Of a DNA stretch of 64,000 nt, positions 7,736-15,865 are shown piece by piece. A program made the position numbers and the translations under genes. Within the stretch, counting starts at the first letter, position 1. The number at the start of each line of letters is the position of its first letter. The stretch covers positions 1,736,001 to 1,800,000 of the forward strand of contig NZ_CP131601.1 in NCBI RefSeq assembly GCF_030685535.1, given 5' to 3'. Below the pieces are notes generated by a model. It did no database searches. It was not told the DNA's origin and was given only the letters and a program-made list of their open reading frames with translations. The stretch is from Photobacterium leiognathi (lineage in GTDB: Bacteria > Pseudomonadota > Gammaproteobacteria > Enterobacterales > Vibrionaceae).

Positions 7736-9931
7736 TTATTTGTTCATGATTTCAATTAAAAACGCTTTTAACGGTCTTGGTTTGGCAACACCATAACCTT
7801 GCGCATAAGTAATATCATGCGATCTCACTAAGTTAATGTGCTCATCGGTTTCTACAAACTCAGCAACCGTTTCTAGCCCAATGTCTTTTGCTACATTACT
7901 TAATGATTCCACAATCAAACGATCAGTTTCACTAACAGGTAAGTCGCGAATAAATTCACCATCAATTTTTAAGATATCTAATGGTAATCGACGTAAATAC
8001 GAGAAACTCGCATAGCCTGTGCCAAAATCATCCAATGCTATCTTACAACCAGCACGACGTAACACTTGGATCGTATCAATCGCTTGCTCTTCTGATTGTA
8101 AAGCCGATGATTCGGTGATCTCAAAACAGATCCGTTTCAATGGGATCTCGTACTTATCAGCCAGCTTAAGGATCTCTTGCGCCAACGTTGGTGATGATAA
8201 CGATTTAGCGGTTAAGTTAATCGCACATTTCTCAATTTTGTCCCAATCGCTAATATGCTCATTCAACAGTTTGAAAGTATGTGTAACAACCCAGCAATCT
8301 AACTCCGATTCCAGCTCAAACAAGTTGATCATCGGGAAAAACTCCGCAGGTGTCACAACTTGCGTCATACCATCTGCAGGGTTTATACGTAGTAACACTT
8401 CAAAACTATGAGCGCTCTCTTTATTGTCATTGAGTTTTAAATACGGCTGGCAGTTAAGCTCAAACAGGTTGTTTTTAAATACATTTTGAATGTACTCCAA
8501 CATATCTACTTTACGTACTAATTGAGACTCTTGCTCTATCCAATTGATGTTAGTGTTCAGCATTGTTGGTTGACCACATAACTGCGATACGATCGCCGAA
8601 ATATCATCATCTTTAGTGATCTTTACACAATGCAATGTTGGCGACACTAAGCTAACGGATGTATCACCCCAATAGAACTGAAACTTTTTAAGTTGCGACA
8701 CCAATACATTCAATTTGGTATCGATATTTTCATCAGAGATCGCAAAGCCAAGAATACCAATCGAAAATGGTGGTCTGTAGCAACGAAACACATTTTTGTT
8801 CTTAATCGTTAGGTAATTATTTAACTGAAAGATTAATTGTGCTTTTCCTTGATAACCTAAATCTGCCAATTTAGACATGGTAGGAAGCAAATCAAGATAA
8901 ACAATCACTGCTTTTTTATATTGGCTTAAATCTTCTTCCAACTGTTTTACATTAAATAAATCAGTATAAGGATCGATACGTTCTAACTTAATTTGTTGCC
9001 GTAGTAATTCAAAGTTCTTAATCACCGCCCCAGCAATGGCATAACAAAGCGTGATCATCACAGCGAGTACCACTAATAAGCCATAAAACTGCTCATCCAG
9101 CGTTCTTAATGTATTTACCCTATCTAGGCTTTCTGTCAGCATCACCAAGGTAACAATAGTTGCCATTAACAATGGTTGGACTAAGCCAAAGCGGCCAAAA
9201 CCAAAGATAATTAAAATCAGTAATACAAAGCAAAGAGAGTGAATTACTAAAGCGTTTTGGAACGAAACAGCGATAACGGTAATAACAATGAAAGTCGACA
9301 ACCAGATAAGATGACTCGGTGAGCTATTCTTTGATTGTCGAATTTCTTCGCTAAACTCAAGGTACTTCGACTTATAGCCAAGCTTTGCAAATACCAACAG
9401 AAATAACACTAACACCGTTGGTGTCAACGATAACTGAGTGAGCATGCCACCTAATATTGAGTAAGCCATGAAGTTCATTGCTAATGGCTCAGAGCCTGCA
9501 AAAAAGCTTACCGTCATGGCTGTAACATAGGTGGATAGCGGCAGTAATAAGCCGATAATCACAAAGTAAATGCCGATCACAGCACTAAAATTCTTATTTT
9601 CATATTGCTTATACAAGTAGATAAACAATTGAGAAAACAAAAATGGGAATAGGGTTATAAATATGGCTGACGCAAAAGCAACATCGATCGCTTTACCAAT
9701 AAAGCAATAGTAATAAGCAAGGACACTTAAACTAACGGCGTAAACAACACGCCAATTGAAAAAGATAAAAACTACCACCATCACAGCGTTTGCAATAGAC
9801 ATGATAGAAAATGATTCATGCTCTATTGAAAAGAACCGTGTTAGAAATAGACTTATTAATGTAGATATAAATACCAACAAATAAATAACAATTTGCTTTT
9901 GCCACTTATTTGTTATTACTGAACGATACAT
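7736..9931 (-). CDS. Membrane-anchored c-di-GMP phosphodiesterase (MASE1-like, degenerate GGDEF, EAL)
   Basis: About 300 N-terminal residues form eight or more membrane helices resembling a MASE1-type sensor. A GGDEF-like domain follows (RIDPYTDLFNVKQL) but has no GGD/EEF motif, so it is degenerate. The C-terminal EAL domain keeps the catalytic set: EVLLR in place of EALLR, CAINLTAKSL, CFEITES, LDDFGTGYASFSYLRRLP, LKIDGEF, and TVAEFVE. I therefore expect c-di-GMP hydrolysis to pGpG, perhaps tuned by the inactive GGDEF domain. The ligand is unknown. It stands alone with its own terminator. Confidence 0.88.
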   Translation of the reverse strand: MYRSVITNKWQKQIVIYLLVFISTLISLFLTRFFSIEHESFSIMSIANAVMVVVFIFFNWRVVYAVSLSVLAYYYCFIGKAIDVAFASAIFITLFPFLFSQLFIYLYKQYENKNFSAVIGIYFVIIGLLLPLSTYVTAMTVSFFAGSEPLAMNFMAYSILGGMLTQLSLTPTVLVLFLLVFAKLGYKSKYLEFSEEIRQSKNSSPSHLIWLSTFIVITVIAVSFQNALVIHSLCFVLLILIIFGFGRFGLVQPLLMATIVTLVMLTESLDRVNTLRTLDEQFYGLLVVLAVMITLCYAIAGAVIKNFELLRQQIKLERIDPYTDLFNVKQLEEDLSQYKKAVIVYLDLLPTMSKLADLGYQGKAQLIFQLNNYLTIKNKNVFRCYRPPFSIGILGFAISDENIDTKLNVLVSQLKKFQFYWGDTSVSLVSPTLHCVKITKDDDISAIVSQLCGQPTMLNTNINWIEQESQLVRKVDMLEYIQNVFKNNLFELNCQPYLKLNDNKESAHSFEVLLRINPADGMTQVVTPAEFFPMINLFELESELDCWVVTHTFKLLNEHISDWDKIEKCAINLTAKSLSSPTLAQEILKLADKYEIPLKRICFEITESSALQSEEQAIDTIQVLRRAGCKIALDDFGTGYASFSYLRRLPLDILKIDGEFIRDLPVSETDRLIVESLSNVAKDIGLETVAEFVETDEHINLVRSHDITYAQGYGVAKPRPLKAFLIEIMNK

Positions 9932-10150
9932 GCATACACCACTGAAGAATTAAGTAAGGGATCATAGCAAAATAACGTTTATTGATTGGTTAATACGAAA
10001 TAGAAATCAGATGATAATAGAGCATGAAATGTAACTGAGTGTAAGTTCACCTCTTCGCTATTAATAAGTGCTTTTAATTAGTCATATTACAGCAATCAAA
10101 TAAAACAAACCCGTTACTTACGCTCTTCAATAAGATAATAATAATTTAAC

Positions 10151-10693
10151 TTAGCAATATTTATCTTCTATACCGACAACAGGCGGTTTTCCATCGTGAT
10201 AGTTAACAAAATACACTCCACATTGATCGTTATAGCTAAAACCACGAGGAAAAATCTTTGCCACTTTAGGACCATCACTACCACTAGGATGTTTTGCAAT
10301 ATCCCCACTTGGGATCGTCCGCTGATTACCTAAACCACACCACTCTGCGTTGCATTTAGTGTTTCGACCTTGGGTATACCTGACATCGTTCAGTGATAAT
10401 AAATAACGGGTACTTCCCATCCAATAACCTGTTGGGTATCCCATTACCACTTGGATTTTTACATCACCGGCATCGATTTGGGATTTATTAGGATCATTTT
10501 CAACACCTAATACTGTGGCACGAGTATGAACAAAGTCACTTGCTGTAATGAGTGAAGATTTGACACCTTTTAGCAAAGCAATACGAGCATCTCTTGTTAA
10601 TCCTAAAAATTTAGGCGCAACAAAAGCACTAATTACGCCAACAATGACGATAATGACAACCAGTTCAATCAGAGTAAACCCTTTTGTTTTCAT
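10151..10693 (-). CDS. Type IV pilin-like (MSHA-type) prepilin, solitary
   Basis: The N-terminus MKTKGFTLIELVVIIVIVG is a classic type III signal: a short basic leader, cleavage after Gly5, Phe1 and Glu5 of the mature chain, then a hydrophobic helix. The remaining ~150 residues resemble MshA-like or minor pilin heads, with several Cys (CNAEWCG, DQCGVYF, terminal KYC) that could form disulfides. A ribosome site (AAGG) precedes the ATG. No pilus assembly gene lies nearby, so it must use machinery encoded elsewhere. Confidence 0.85.
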   Translation of the reverse strand: MKTKGFTLIELVVIIVIVGVISAFVAPKFLGLTRDARIALLKGVKSSLITASDFVHTRATVLGVENDPNKSQIDAGDVKIQVVMGYPTGYWMGSTRYLLSLNDVRYTQGRNTKCNAEWCGLGNQRTIPSGDIAKHPSGSDGPKVAKIFPRGFSYNDQCGVYFVNYHDGKPPVVGIEDKYC

Positions 10694-10835
10694 TATGTGT
10701 GCCTTCAGAATTGCGCCTTAAAAAGTGCTTACATCATATTTTTATTATTTCTTTTATCAACAATAACAGCAAAAACGTGCTAACCAGCTCAAACTATCAA
10801 TAGAAGTTATTACAATTCCCCCTAGATATTGAAGC

Positions 10836-11720
10836 CTATCTAGTATATCTCTCAAAAATAGCATTACCAATTTTCGCGATTTCTTTATCCCTTTCAGGAA
10901 TACTCACTTCGGTGCCTGTTAAGTAAACACTGATCACTAATGGTTGTTTTTGCTCATTCCAAACCACCGCAGTGATCCCGCGAGAACCATAACCACCCGC
11001 CCCTGAACGGTCAGCAATTTCCCAACCTTGTGGCAATACGGAGCGGAATAACCCATTAGAGACTTTGTTCGCTTTCATCCACTCTGTTAATTGCGCTTTA
11101 GACGCAGGATTGAGTGCATCACCTAAAACAAGCTTAGTAATAGTCTCATTCATAGCGTACGGTGTTGTGGTATCGCGTTTGTCTCCCGGTGTAGCCTCGT
11201 TTAATAGTGGCTCAATACGATCCAATCTGGTTACGTTGTCACTGTTATCAATCAGAAATTTCGTTACCCCTTCCGCGCCACCAATATGGGCTAGCACAAA
11301 ATTAGCCGCTGAGTTATCACTGGTCGTCATGGTGGCAAAACAGGCGTCTTTCAGTGAAACCTCTGTGCCAATCTTATCTTTAAATACTGGCGCGTAATCT
11401 AAAATAGCATCAGCGGTAACTGGATAGGTCTTATCCATCATGCCTTTGGTTATTTGATTATCATGGAGCAATTTCGCACAAGCTAACGTTTTAAATGTGC
11501 TCATTAATGGGAAACGTTGCTCGCTGTTATAACCGTACAGTGAATCACCGTTAGCATTTAAAACCGAAACACCGACTTTTGCCCCCAGTTGTTGTTCTGC
11601 ATGCTTGATCGCACTATCAATATTGGTGCTGGCAACACTCATGGCAGAAAACGTTAAACTTGCAGTACCCATTGCCATGGTGATCACACGCGATACGATG
11701 CTTTTTTTGCAGATGTTCAT
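10836..11720 (-). CDS. Class A beta-lactamase, CARB/PSE (carbenicillinase)-like
   Basis: The start at 11720 gives 294 aa beginning MNICKKSIVSRVITMAMG, a signal peptide ending near MSVAS; the frame upstream (to 11801) has no good start. Active-site elements are S74-TFK (Ser70/Lys73 in standard numbering), S134-DN, the omega loop RIEPLLNEATPGD with the general base Glu, and RSG at 238-240. Arg at Ambler position 234 instead of Lys is the mark of the CARB/PSE/RTG subgroup. It should act in the periplasm on penicillins and carboxypenicillins. No transposon or integron sequence is seen around it, so it looks like a resident chromosomal gene. Confidence 0.9.
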   Translation of the reverse strand: MNICKKSIVSRVITMAMGTASLTFSAMSVASTNIDSAIKHAEQQLGAKVGVSVLNANGDSLYGYNSEQRFPLMSTFKTLACAKLLHDNQITKGMMDKTYPVTADAILDYAPVFKDKIGTEVSLKDACFATMTTSDNSAANFVLAHIGGAEGVTKFLIDNSDNVTRLDRIEPLLNEATPGDKRDTTTPYAMNETITKLVLGDALNPASKAQLTEWMKANKVSNGLFRSVLPQGWEIADRSGAGGYGSRGITAVVWNEQKQPLVISVYLTGTEVSIPERDKEIAKIGNAIFERYTR

Positions 11721-11934
11721 GATTGATAAACCTATTTCTCTGTTTTTTCTGATGCGTATTCTATCAGTAATAAGTACTGCGAAAAGATTGTTTTGTAACA
11801 TAAAGTTTATATTTCACAGCCACCTAACCTGATGTTCATGTTCTGATTTACTTTGTGCATTATTAGTATTAATTTGAATTATTCTTTGTACAGACAAGTA
11901 CATTCTTCTACTTTTATGGCACCCCATAGATAAA

Positions 11935-12654
11935 ATGAATATAGAACCTACCACTTTTCTTGCCATCGCTGCGATCTTTGTTGGCTCTTACGTACAAACC
12001 GCTATTGGCTTTGGACTAGCGATTGTATCCGCCCCGATCCTTATCGTGTATGCGCCTGAATATGTCCCTGCCCCTATTTGCCTTATCGCACTCTTTATTT
12101 CATTGCTCAATGCACTTAAACATCGAAGCAACATTGAAATTGGCGGCTTAAAAATGGCTATTTTTGGCCGTATACCTGGCTCAATTGCTGGTGCATGTTT
12201 ATTAGTTTATGTTTCAGCACATACGCTTTCATTGTGGATCGGCATACTGGTACTGCTCGCTGTATTCGTGAGTGTTATGCCTTACCGTATTGAACCCACA
12301 CCGAGACGAATGGTGATTGCGGGATTTTTCTCAGGATTATTTGGTACCAGCTCTGCGATTGGTGGTCCACCAATGGCGATATTGTTACAGCATCAAGAAG
12401 CAAATCAATTGCGAGGTAACCTTTCTGCTTTCTTTGTGTTCAGCTCTATTATTTCGCTAATAGCCCAAGTACCTGTAGGTTTTTTATCAGTAAAAGAGTT
12501 GTGGCTTACCCTACCTTTGATTCCGAGCGCATGGCTAGGTTACTGGTTAGCCTTGAAAACCACTCAGTCATTACCGAAAGAGAAAATTCGCTATGGGGCG
12601 CTTATCTTATGTTTGCTCTGTGGCGGGATTGCTATTTTCGAAAGCCTTCGTTGA
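11935..12654 (+). CDS. TauE/SafE-family sulfite/sulfonate exporter-like membrane protein
   Basis: The 239-aa polytopic protein has about seven or eight helices and the TauE/SafE hallmarks: FVGSYVQTAIGFGLAIVSAP near the start, and the second copy ending in GTSSAIGGPPMAIL. Members move sulfoacetate, sulfite or related organosulfur anions across the inner membrane. It is divergent from the beta-lactamase gene. No organosulfur catabolic gene is nearby, so the substrate is open. Confidence 0.85.
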   Translation: MNIEPTTFLAIAAIFVGSYVQTAIGFGLAIVSAPILIVYAPEYVPAPICLIALFISLLNALKHRSNIEIGGLKMAIFGRIPGSIAGACLLVYVSAHTLSLWIGILVLLAVFVSVMPYRIEPTPRRMVIAGFFSGLFGTSSAIGGPPMAILLQHQEANQLRGNLSAFFVFSSIISLIAQVPVGFLSVKELWLTLPLIPSAWLGYWLALKTTQSLPKEKIRYGALILCLLCGGIAIFESLR

Positions 12655-12795
12655 AGATAGATCACACAATAGTTCAAAAGCCGCTGTTATATTGCTAACA
12701 ATATCAAAATAAGTGAATTCGTTGATTGATTATATGTATAACAAATTGATAAAAAGATTTTAACAAGGCAAGTATTTATAAATAGTGAGGATAAT

Positions 12796-12948
12796 ATGGA
12801 TATTGTTGTTGCCTTAACAAATGGAAAATTTGGCATTGTCGAAGATTGCCACTCAACAGATGATCTTGAAGGTAGCTGCATTGATTGTTGGGTTGAAAAT
12901 GAAGCAGGGTTTACTTATGAAAAAGCCGTTGTAGCCTACTGCGTATAA
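12796..12948 (+). CDS. Small 50-aa Cys-containing protein, unknown
   Basis: The frame begins at an ATG with a ribosome site (GTGAGG) about 6 nt ahead and is followed at once by a strong terminator, so it has complete gene architecture. The peptide starts MDIVVALTNGKFGIVEDC, contains four Cys (EDCHST, GSCIDCW, AYC) and is acidic. No family is recognised. Confidence 0.6.
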   Translation: MDIVVALTNGKFGIVEDCHSTDDLEGSCIDCWVENEAGFTYEKAVVAYCV

Positions 12949-12968
12949 TTGAAGAAAACGACTACTTA

Positions 12969-12997
12969 AGCGTCTAGCTACCTAGGCGCTTTTTTTG
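12969..12997 (+). terminator. Intrinsic terminator of the 50-aa gene
   Basis: A 9-bp stem (agcgtctag / ctaggcgct, one G-T pair) with a 4-nt loop is followed by seven T. Confidence 0.85.
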
Positions 12998-13030
12998 TGC
13001 CCTTTTATTACATCATTAAACTAATAATAA

Positions 13031-13273
13031 TTAGCGCATACGAATGTAGGTTGGGATCTCTAACATTTCTTCAAGGCTATCAAAGCATAATGATGATTGG
13101 CTTTGCACTATTTCTTCTAAGTCATCAAAGCTCACACCAAAAAAACGAGAACCTTTCATTAAGCCATTAATGAATTCTCTTTTCTCACGCTTCTTTTGAT
13201 ATTCAATACTTGGGATCACGCAATATTCTTGATATTCGTGCTTTAAATAATTAAGAAAATCCGTTTTATCCAT
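13031..13273 (-). CDS. Small conserved-looking protein, 80 aa, unknown
   Basis: The ATG at 13273 has AGGAG 8 nt upstream; a GTG two codons earlier overlaps that ribosome site and is not used. The product is charged and soluble (MDKTDFLNYLKHEYQEY, then EKREFINGLMKGSRFFG and FDDLEEIVQ). It looks like a helical adaptor or regulator but no family is named. Its upstream region holds tandem CTGTAT-type repeats (13423-13463). Confidence 0.65.
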   Translation of the reverse strand: MDKTDFLNYLKHEYQEYCVIPSIEYQKKREKREFINGLMKGSRFFGVSFDDLEEIVQSQSSLCFDSLEEMLEIPTYIRMR

Positions 13274-13422
13274 ATTCACTCTCCTAGCTTACATTTAAGA
13301 AAGCAACACACAGCAAAAAAGTGACTCATCACTATCGATCAGAATAGCACATTCGCCATCACAGAAATTATAAATCCATTATGTTTTACAAATTTTGTGC
13401 ATAAATTCTATACAGTAAGACT

Positions 13423-13463
13423 ACCTGTATAAACACCTGTATAAACACCTGTATAACAGGTGT
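13423..13463. repeat. Tandem 12-bp repeats ending in an inverted repeat
   Basis: The unit acctgtataaac occurs twice in direct tandem and begins a third time, which runs into acaggtgt to form a perfect 8-bp inverted repeat (acacctgt ata acaggtgt, 13445-13463). It lies in the 449-bp gap between the 80-aa gene and sulA. The phased CTGTAT half-sites suggest a regulator array, possibly LexA-related, but spacing differs from a standard SOS box. Confidence 0.55.
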
Positions 13464-13669
13464 GATAATGCTCAACATTCTCAATAGCAACGCTTTATTA
13501 TTACATTATCAAAAGTTACTCCCTTTATTTTTCACAGGTCAAAAACCCTCATCATTTATTTAAAAATCAATGATATAAACAACAGCAACATATCAATAAG
13601 CCTGAAAATCAAGACAAAAAAGAACAGAAAAAAACACAAAAAGTGCTTGCAACAGTAAACGAATAAAAC

Positions 13670-13689
13670 TACTGTATACACATACAGTA
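13670..13689 (+). promoter_or_regulatory. LexA (SOS) box in the sulA promoter
   Basis: tactgtatacacatacagta fits the CTGT-N8-ACAG consensus exactly, with the flanking TA/TA preference. A TATATA -10-like element lies immediately downstream (about 13693) and the sulA ATG is at 13723, so LexA would block the promoter. Confidence 0.9.
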
Positions 13690-13722
13690 TGTATATATAA
13701 CCACTGGTCGAGGAAAGCACTA

Positions 13723-14178
13723 ATGAACTACCATCCATCTATTACTGCTTCGCAAGTTTACAAATCTACATTTACAGCACATTCAACCGCTTTATCTGAA
13801 GCTGTAGGTCAAACGATTGAAGTTAGTTACAGTGCTGAACAACAAACCCAGTTGGCTTATTTCTTACGTCTATTAAAGAAAGCAAATAATGAAAATCGTT
13901 GGATTATGTTTGTGGGTTACGATGCATTAATTGATAAGTCGTTATTGAAGAATGCTGGCATTGATATTAACAAGGTGCTATTACTCAAGGCTTCTGAGCA
14001 TCAAAGTAAACATAATCTATTAGTAAAAGCACTTGAGATGGGAAACTGCAGTGCGGTTATTGTTGCAGGTGACATTGAACAATTTGACACCCCTTTAGTT
14101 AATTCTGCAGCAAAAAATGGCAAAGCAATGGCGTTTGTTCTAAATAAGAATCTAACAACGCACCTAACAGTCCATTAA
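13723..14178 (+). CDS. sulA: SOS-induced cell-division inhibitor SulA
   Basis: The 151-aa protein has SulA-family features: RWIMFVGYDALIDKSLL, KVLLLKASEHQSKHNL and a RecA-fold-like central core (CSAVIVAGDIEQFD). SulA binds FtsZ and stops septation during DNA damage. The consensus LexA box overlapping its promoter strongly supports the call. A GAGG ribosome site precedes the ATG and a terminator follows. Confidence 0.9.
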   Translation: MNYHPSITASQVYKSTFTAHSTALSEAVGQTIEVSYSAEQQTQLAYFLRLLKKANNENRWIMFVGYDALIDKSLLKNAGIDINKVLLLKASEHQSKHNLLVKALEMGNCSAVIVAGDIEQFDTPLVNSAAKNGKAMAFVLNKNLTTHLTVH

Positions 14179-14237
14179 TAATTAAACATAGTGGTAAGTA
14201 AACCGTTAAATAGGTAATTTTTTAACCACAACAAGTT

Positions 14238-14265
14238 AAAACAGTGATTGTAACCGCTGTTTTTA
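14238..14265 (+). terminator. Probable terminator of sulA
   Basis: Stem aaaacagtg / cgctgtttt (one G-T pair), 8-nt loop, then a T-rich stretch. Confidence 0.65.
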
Positions 14266-14372
14266 TACCCAAAAAATATACAACTTTTAGGTTTTATCAA
14301 GATAATAGTTTTTAGGTATAAGAAAACCCCATATAATCTTATAAATATAATAATTAAAGATTAGGTTACAAC

Positions 14373-15785
14373 ATGGATAATAAGCTTGGATTAGGGGCGC
14401 TAACTGCACTCGTAATCGGCTCAATGATTGGTGCCGGAGTGTTTAGCCTTCCTCAAAATATGGCACTGGTAGCAAGTCCAGCTGCGGTAATGATTGGGTG
14501 GATAATCACCTGTATCGGCATGATTTTTCTTGCCCTATCGTTTCAATACCTGTCAATTTTAAAACCTGAAATTAACAGTGGTGTATTTGGTTATGCTCAA
14601 GCAGGTTTTGGTGACTACGTAGGATTCTGTTCAGCATGGGGTTACTGGTTAAGTGCCATGCTTGCTAACGTTTCATACTTAGTGATCGTATTTAGTACCT
14701 TAGGTATGTTCTTTGATAAGCCAAACGACGTGATATTTGGCTTAGGTAATACGTGGCAATCAGTAACGGGTGCTTCTATTATTTTGTGGCTTGTTTACTT
14801 CCTTATTCAACGAGGAGTAAAAACAGCTGCAACAATTAATTTAGTCACCACGATAGCTAAATTAGTACCACTATTCTTGTTCGTATTCTTCACTCTGCTT
14901 GCCTTTAAATGGCATACCTTTATTTTTGATTTTACTGGTGTCGAGTTTGGTCCTACCCATGACTTACTTGATCAAGTTAAATCCACCATGTTGATCACTG
15001 TATGGGTCTTCATTGGTGTTGAAGGTGCCGTCGTTGTATCTTCTCGTGCTCGTGATCGTAAAGATATTGGCCGTGCAACCATTCTTGGCCTGTTAACCGC
15101 TCTTGTTATTTATATCTTTGTAACCTTGCTTTCTATGGGTGTGATCAGCACGCCTGAGTTAGCGAAATTGCAAAATCCGTCAATGGCGAAAGTGCTAGAG
15201 CATATCTTAGGCCCTTGGGGCGCGGTACTTATTGGCTGTGGTTTATTGATTTCAGTGTGTGGCGCATTCCTTAGCTGGACGGTATTAGCCACTGAAGCAC
15301 CATTCCTTGCTGCTAATAATAATGTGTTCCCTGAGAGCTACAAAAAGCAGAATAAAGCAGGTACTGCGGTAACCGCGTTAAACCTAACGACTATCTGTAT
15401 TCAGATCTCATTGTTCGCAGTCACTTTTGCTGGTGGTACCTATAACAGTATTTTGATCATCGCGTCTGAAATGATCTTAATCCCCTACTTTCTTGTTGCG
15501 GCTTATACCTTAAAGCTTGCGTTGAAAACAAAGAATCGCGGGGCATTAATGTGGGTCGGTCTGTTTGCCACTGTTTATGGTATCTGGCTGCTTTACGCTT
15601 CAGGGCTACACCACTTACTGTTATCTGCTATTTTGTACCTTCCTGGCTTATTCTTCTTCGTTAAAGCTAAACGGGAACAAAAGAAACCGGTATTTGTTGG
15701 TAAAGAAATCTACTTTGTTGCGTTTTTAGTGGCGATTTCTGCTTTCGGTATTTACCTACTCGCAACAGGTAAATTAATGATCTAG
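14373..15785 (+). CDS. APC-family basic amino acid/ornithine antiporter (ArcD-type)
   Basis: The 470-aa protein has about 12 membrane helices and the APC signature at TM1 (VIGSMIGAGVFSLPQNMA). Other APA-subfamily segments are INSGVFGYAQAGFGDYVGF and FIGVEGAVVVSSRARDRKDI. Members exchange arginine, lysine or ornithine. No arginine deiminase or decarboxylase gene lies next to it, so the exact substrate pair is uncertain. It is monocistronic with its own terminator. Confidence 0.85.
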   Translation: MDNKLGLGALTALVIGSMIGAGVFSLPQNMALVASPAAVMIGWIITCIGMIFLALSFQYLSILKPEINSGVFGYAQAGFGDYVGFCSAWGYWLSAMLANVSYLVIVFSTLGMFFDKPNDVIFGLGNTWQSVTGASIILWLVYFLIQRGVKTAATINLVTTIAKLVPLFLFVFFTLLAFKWHTFIFDFTGVEFGPTHDLLDQVKSTMLITVWVFIGVEGAVVVSSRARDRKDIGRATILGLLTALVIYIFVTLLSMGVISTPELAKLQNPSMAKVLEHILGPWGAVLIGCGLLISVCGAFLSWTVLATEAPFLAANNNVFPESYKKQNKAGTAVTALNLTTICIQISLFAVTFAGGTYNSILIIASEMILIPYFLVAAYTLKLALKTKNRGALMWVGLFATVYGIWLLYASGLHHLLLSAILYLPGLFFFVKAKREQKKPVFVGKEIYFVAFLVAISAFGIYLLATGKLMI

Positions 15786-15806
15786 GTTTATTTGCCCATA
15801 AAAAGA

Positions 15807-15840
15807 AAAGCCGTGTCACTCAAATGACACGGCTTTTTTA
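15807..15840. terminator. Bidirectional terminator
   Basis: A 10-bp stem (agccgtgtca / tgacacggct) flanked by A and T runs lies between the convergent antiporter and diguanylate cyclase genes. Confidence 0.9.
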
Positions 15841-15865
15841 TTTCTCAAGGATCCGTTACATCAAC

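Noticed and set aside
10836..11801. Integron or transposon carriage of the beta-lactamase
   Set aside because: No attC-like element, integrase, transposase or terminal repeats were seen on either side.
13423..13463. Direct repeats considered as a CRISPR array
   Set aside because: Unit is only 12 bp with no spacers and no cas genes nearby; fits an operator array better.
13556..13738. 60-aa minus-strand open frame upstream of sulA
   Set aside because: Low-complexity Phe/Leu-rich translation across the sulA promoter and LexA box.
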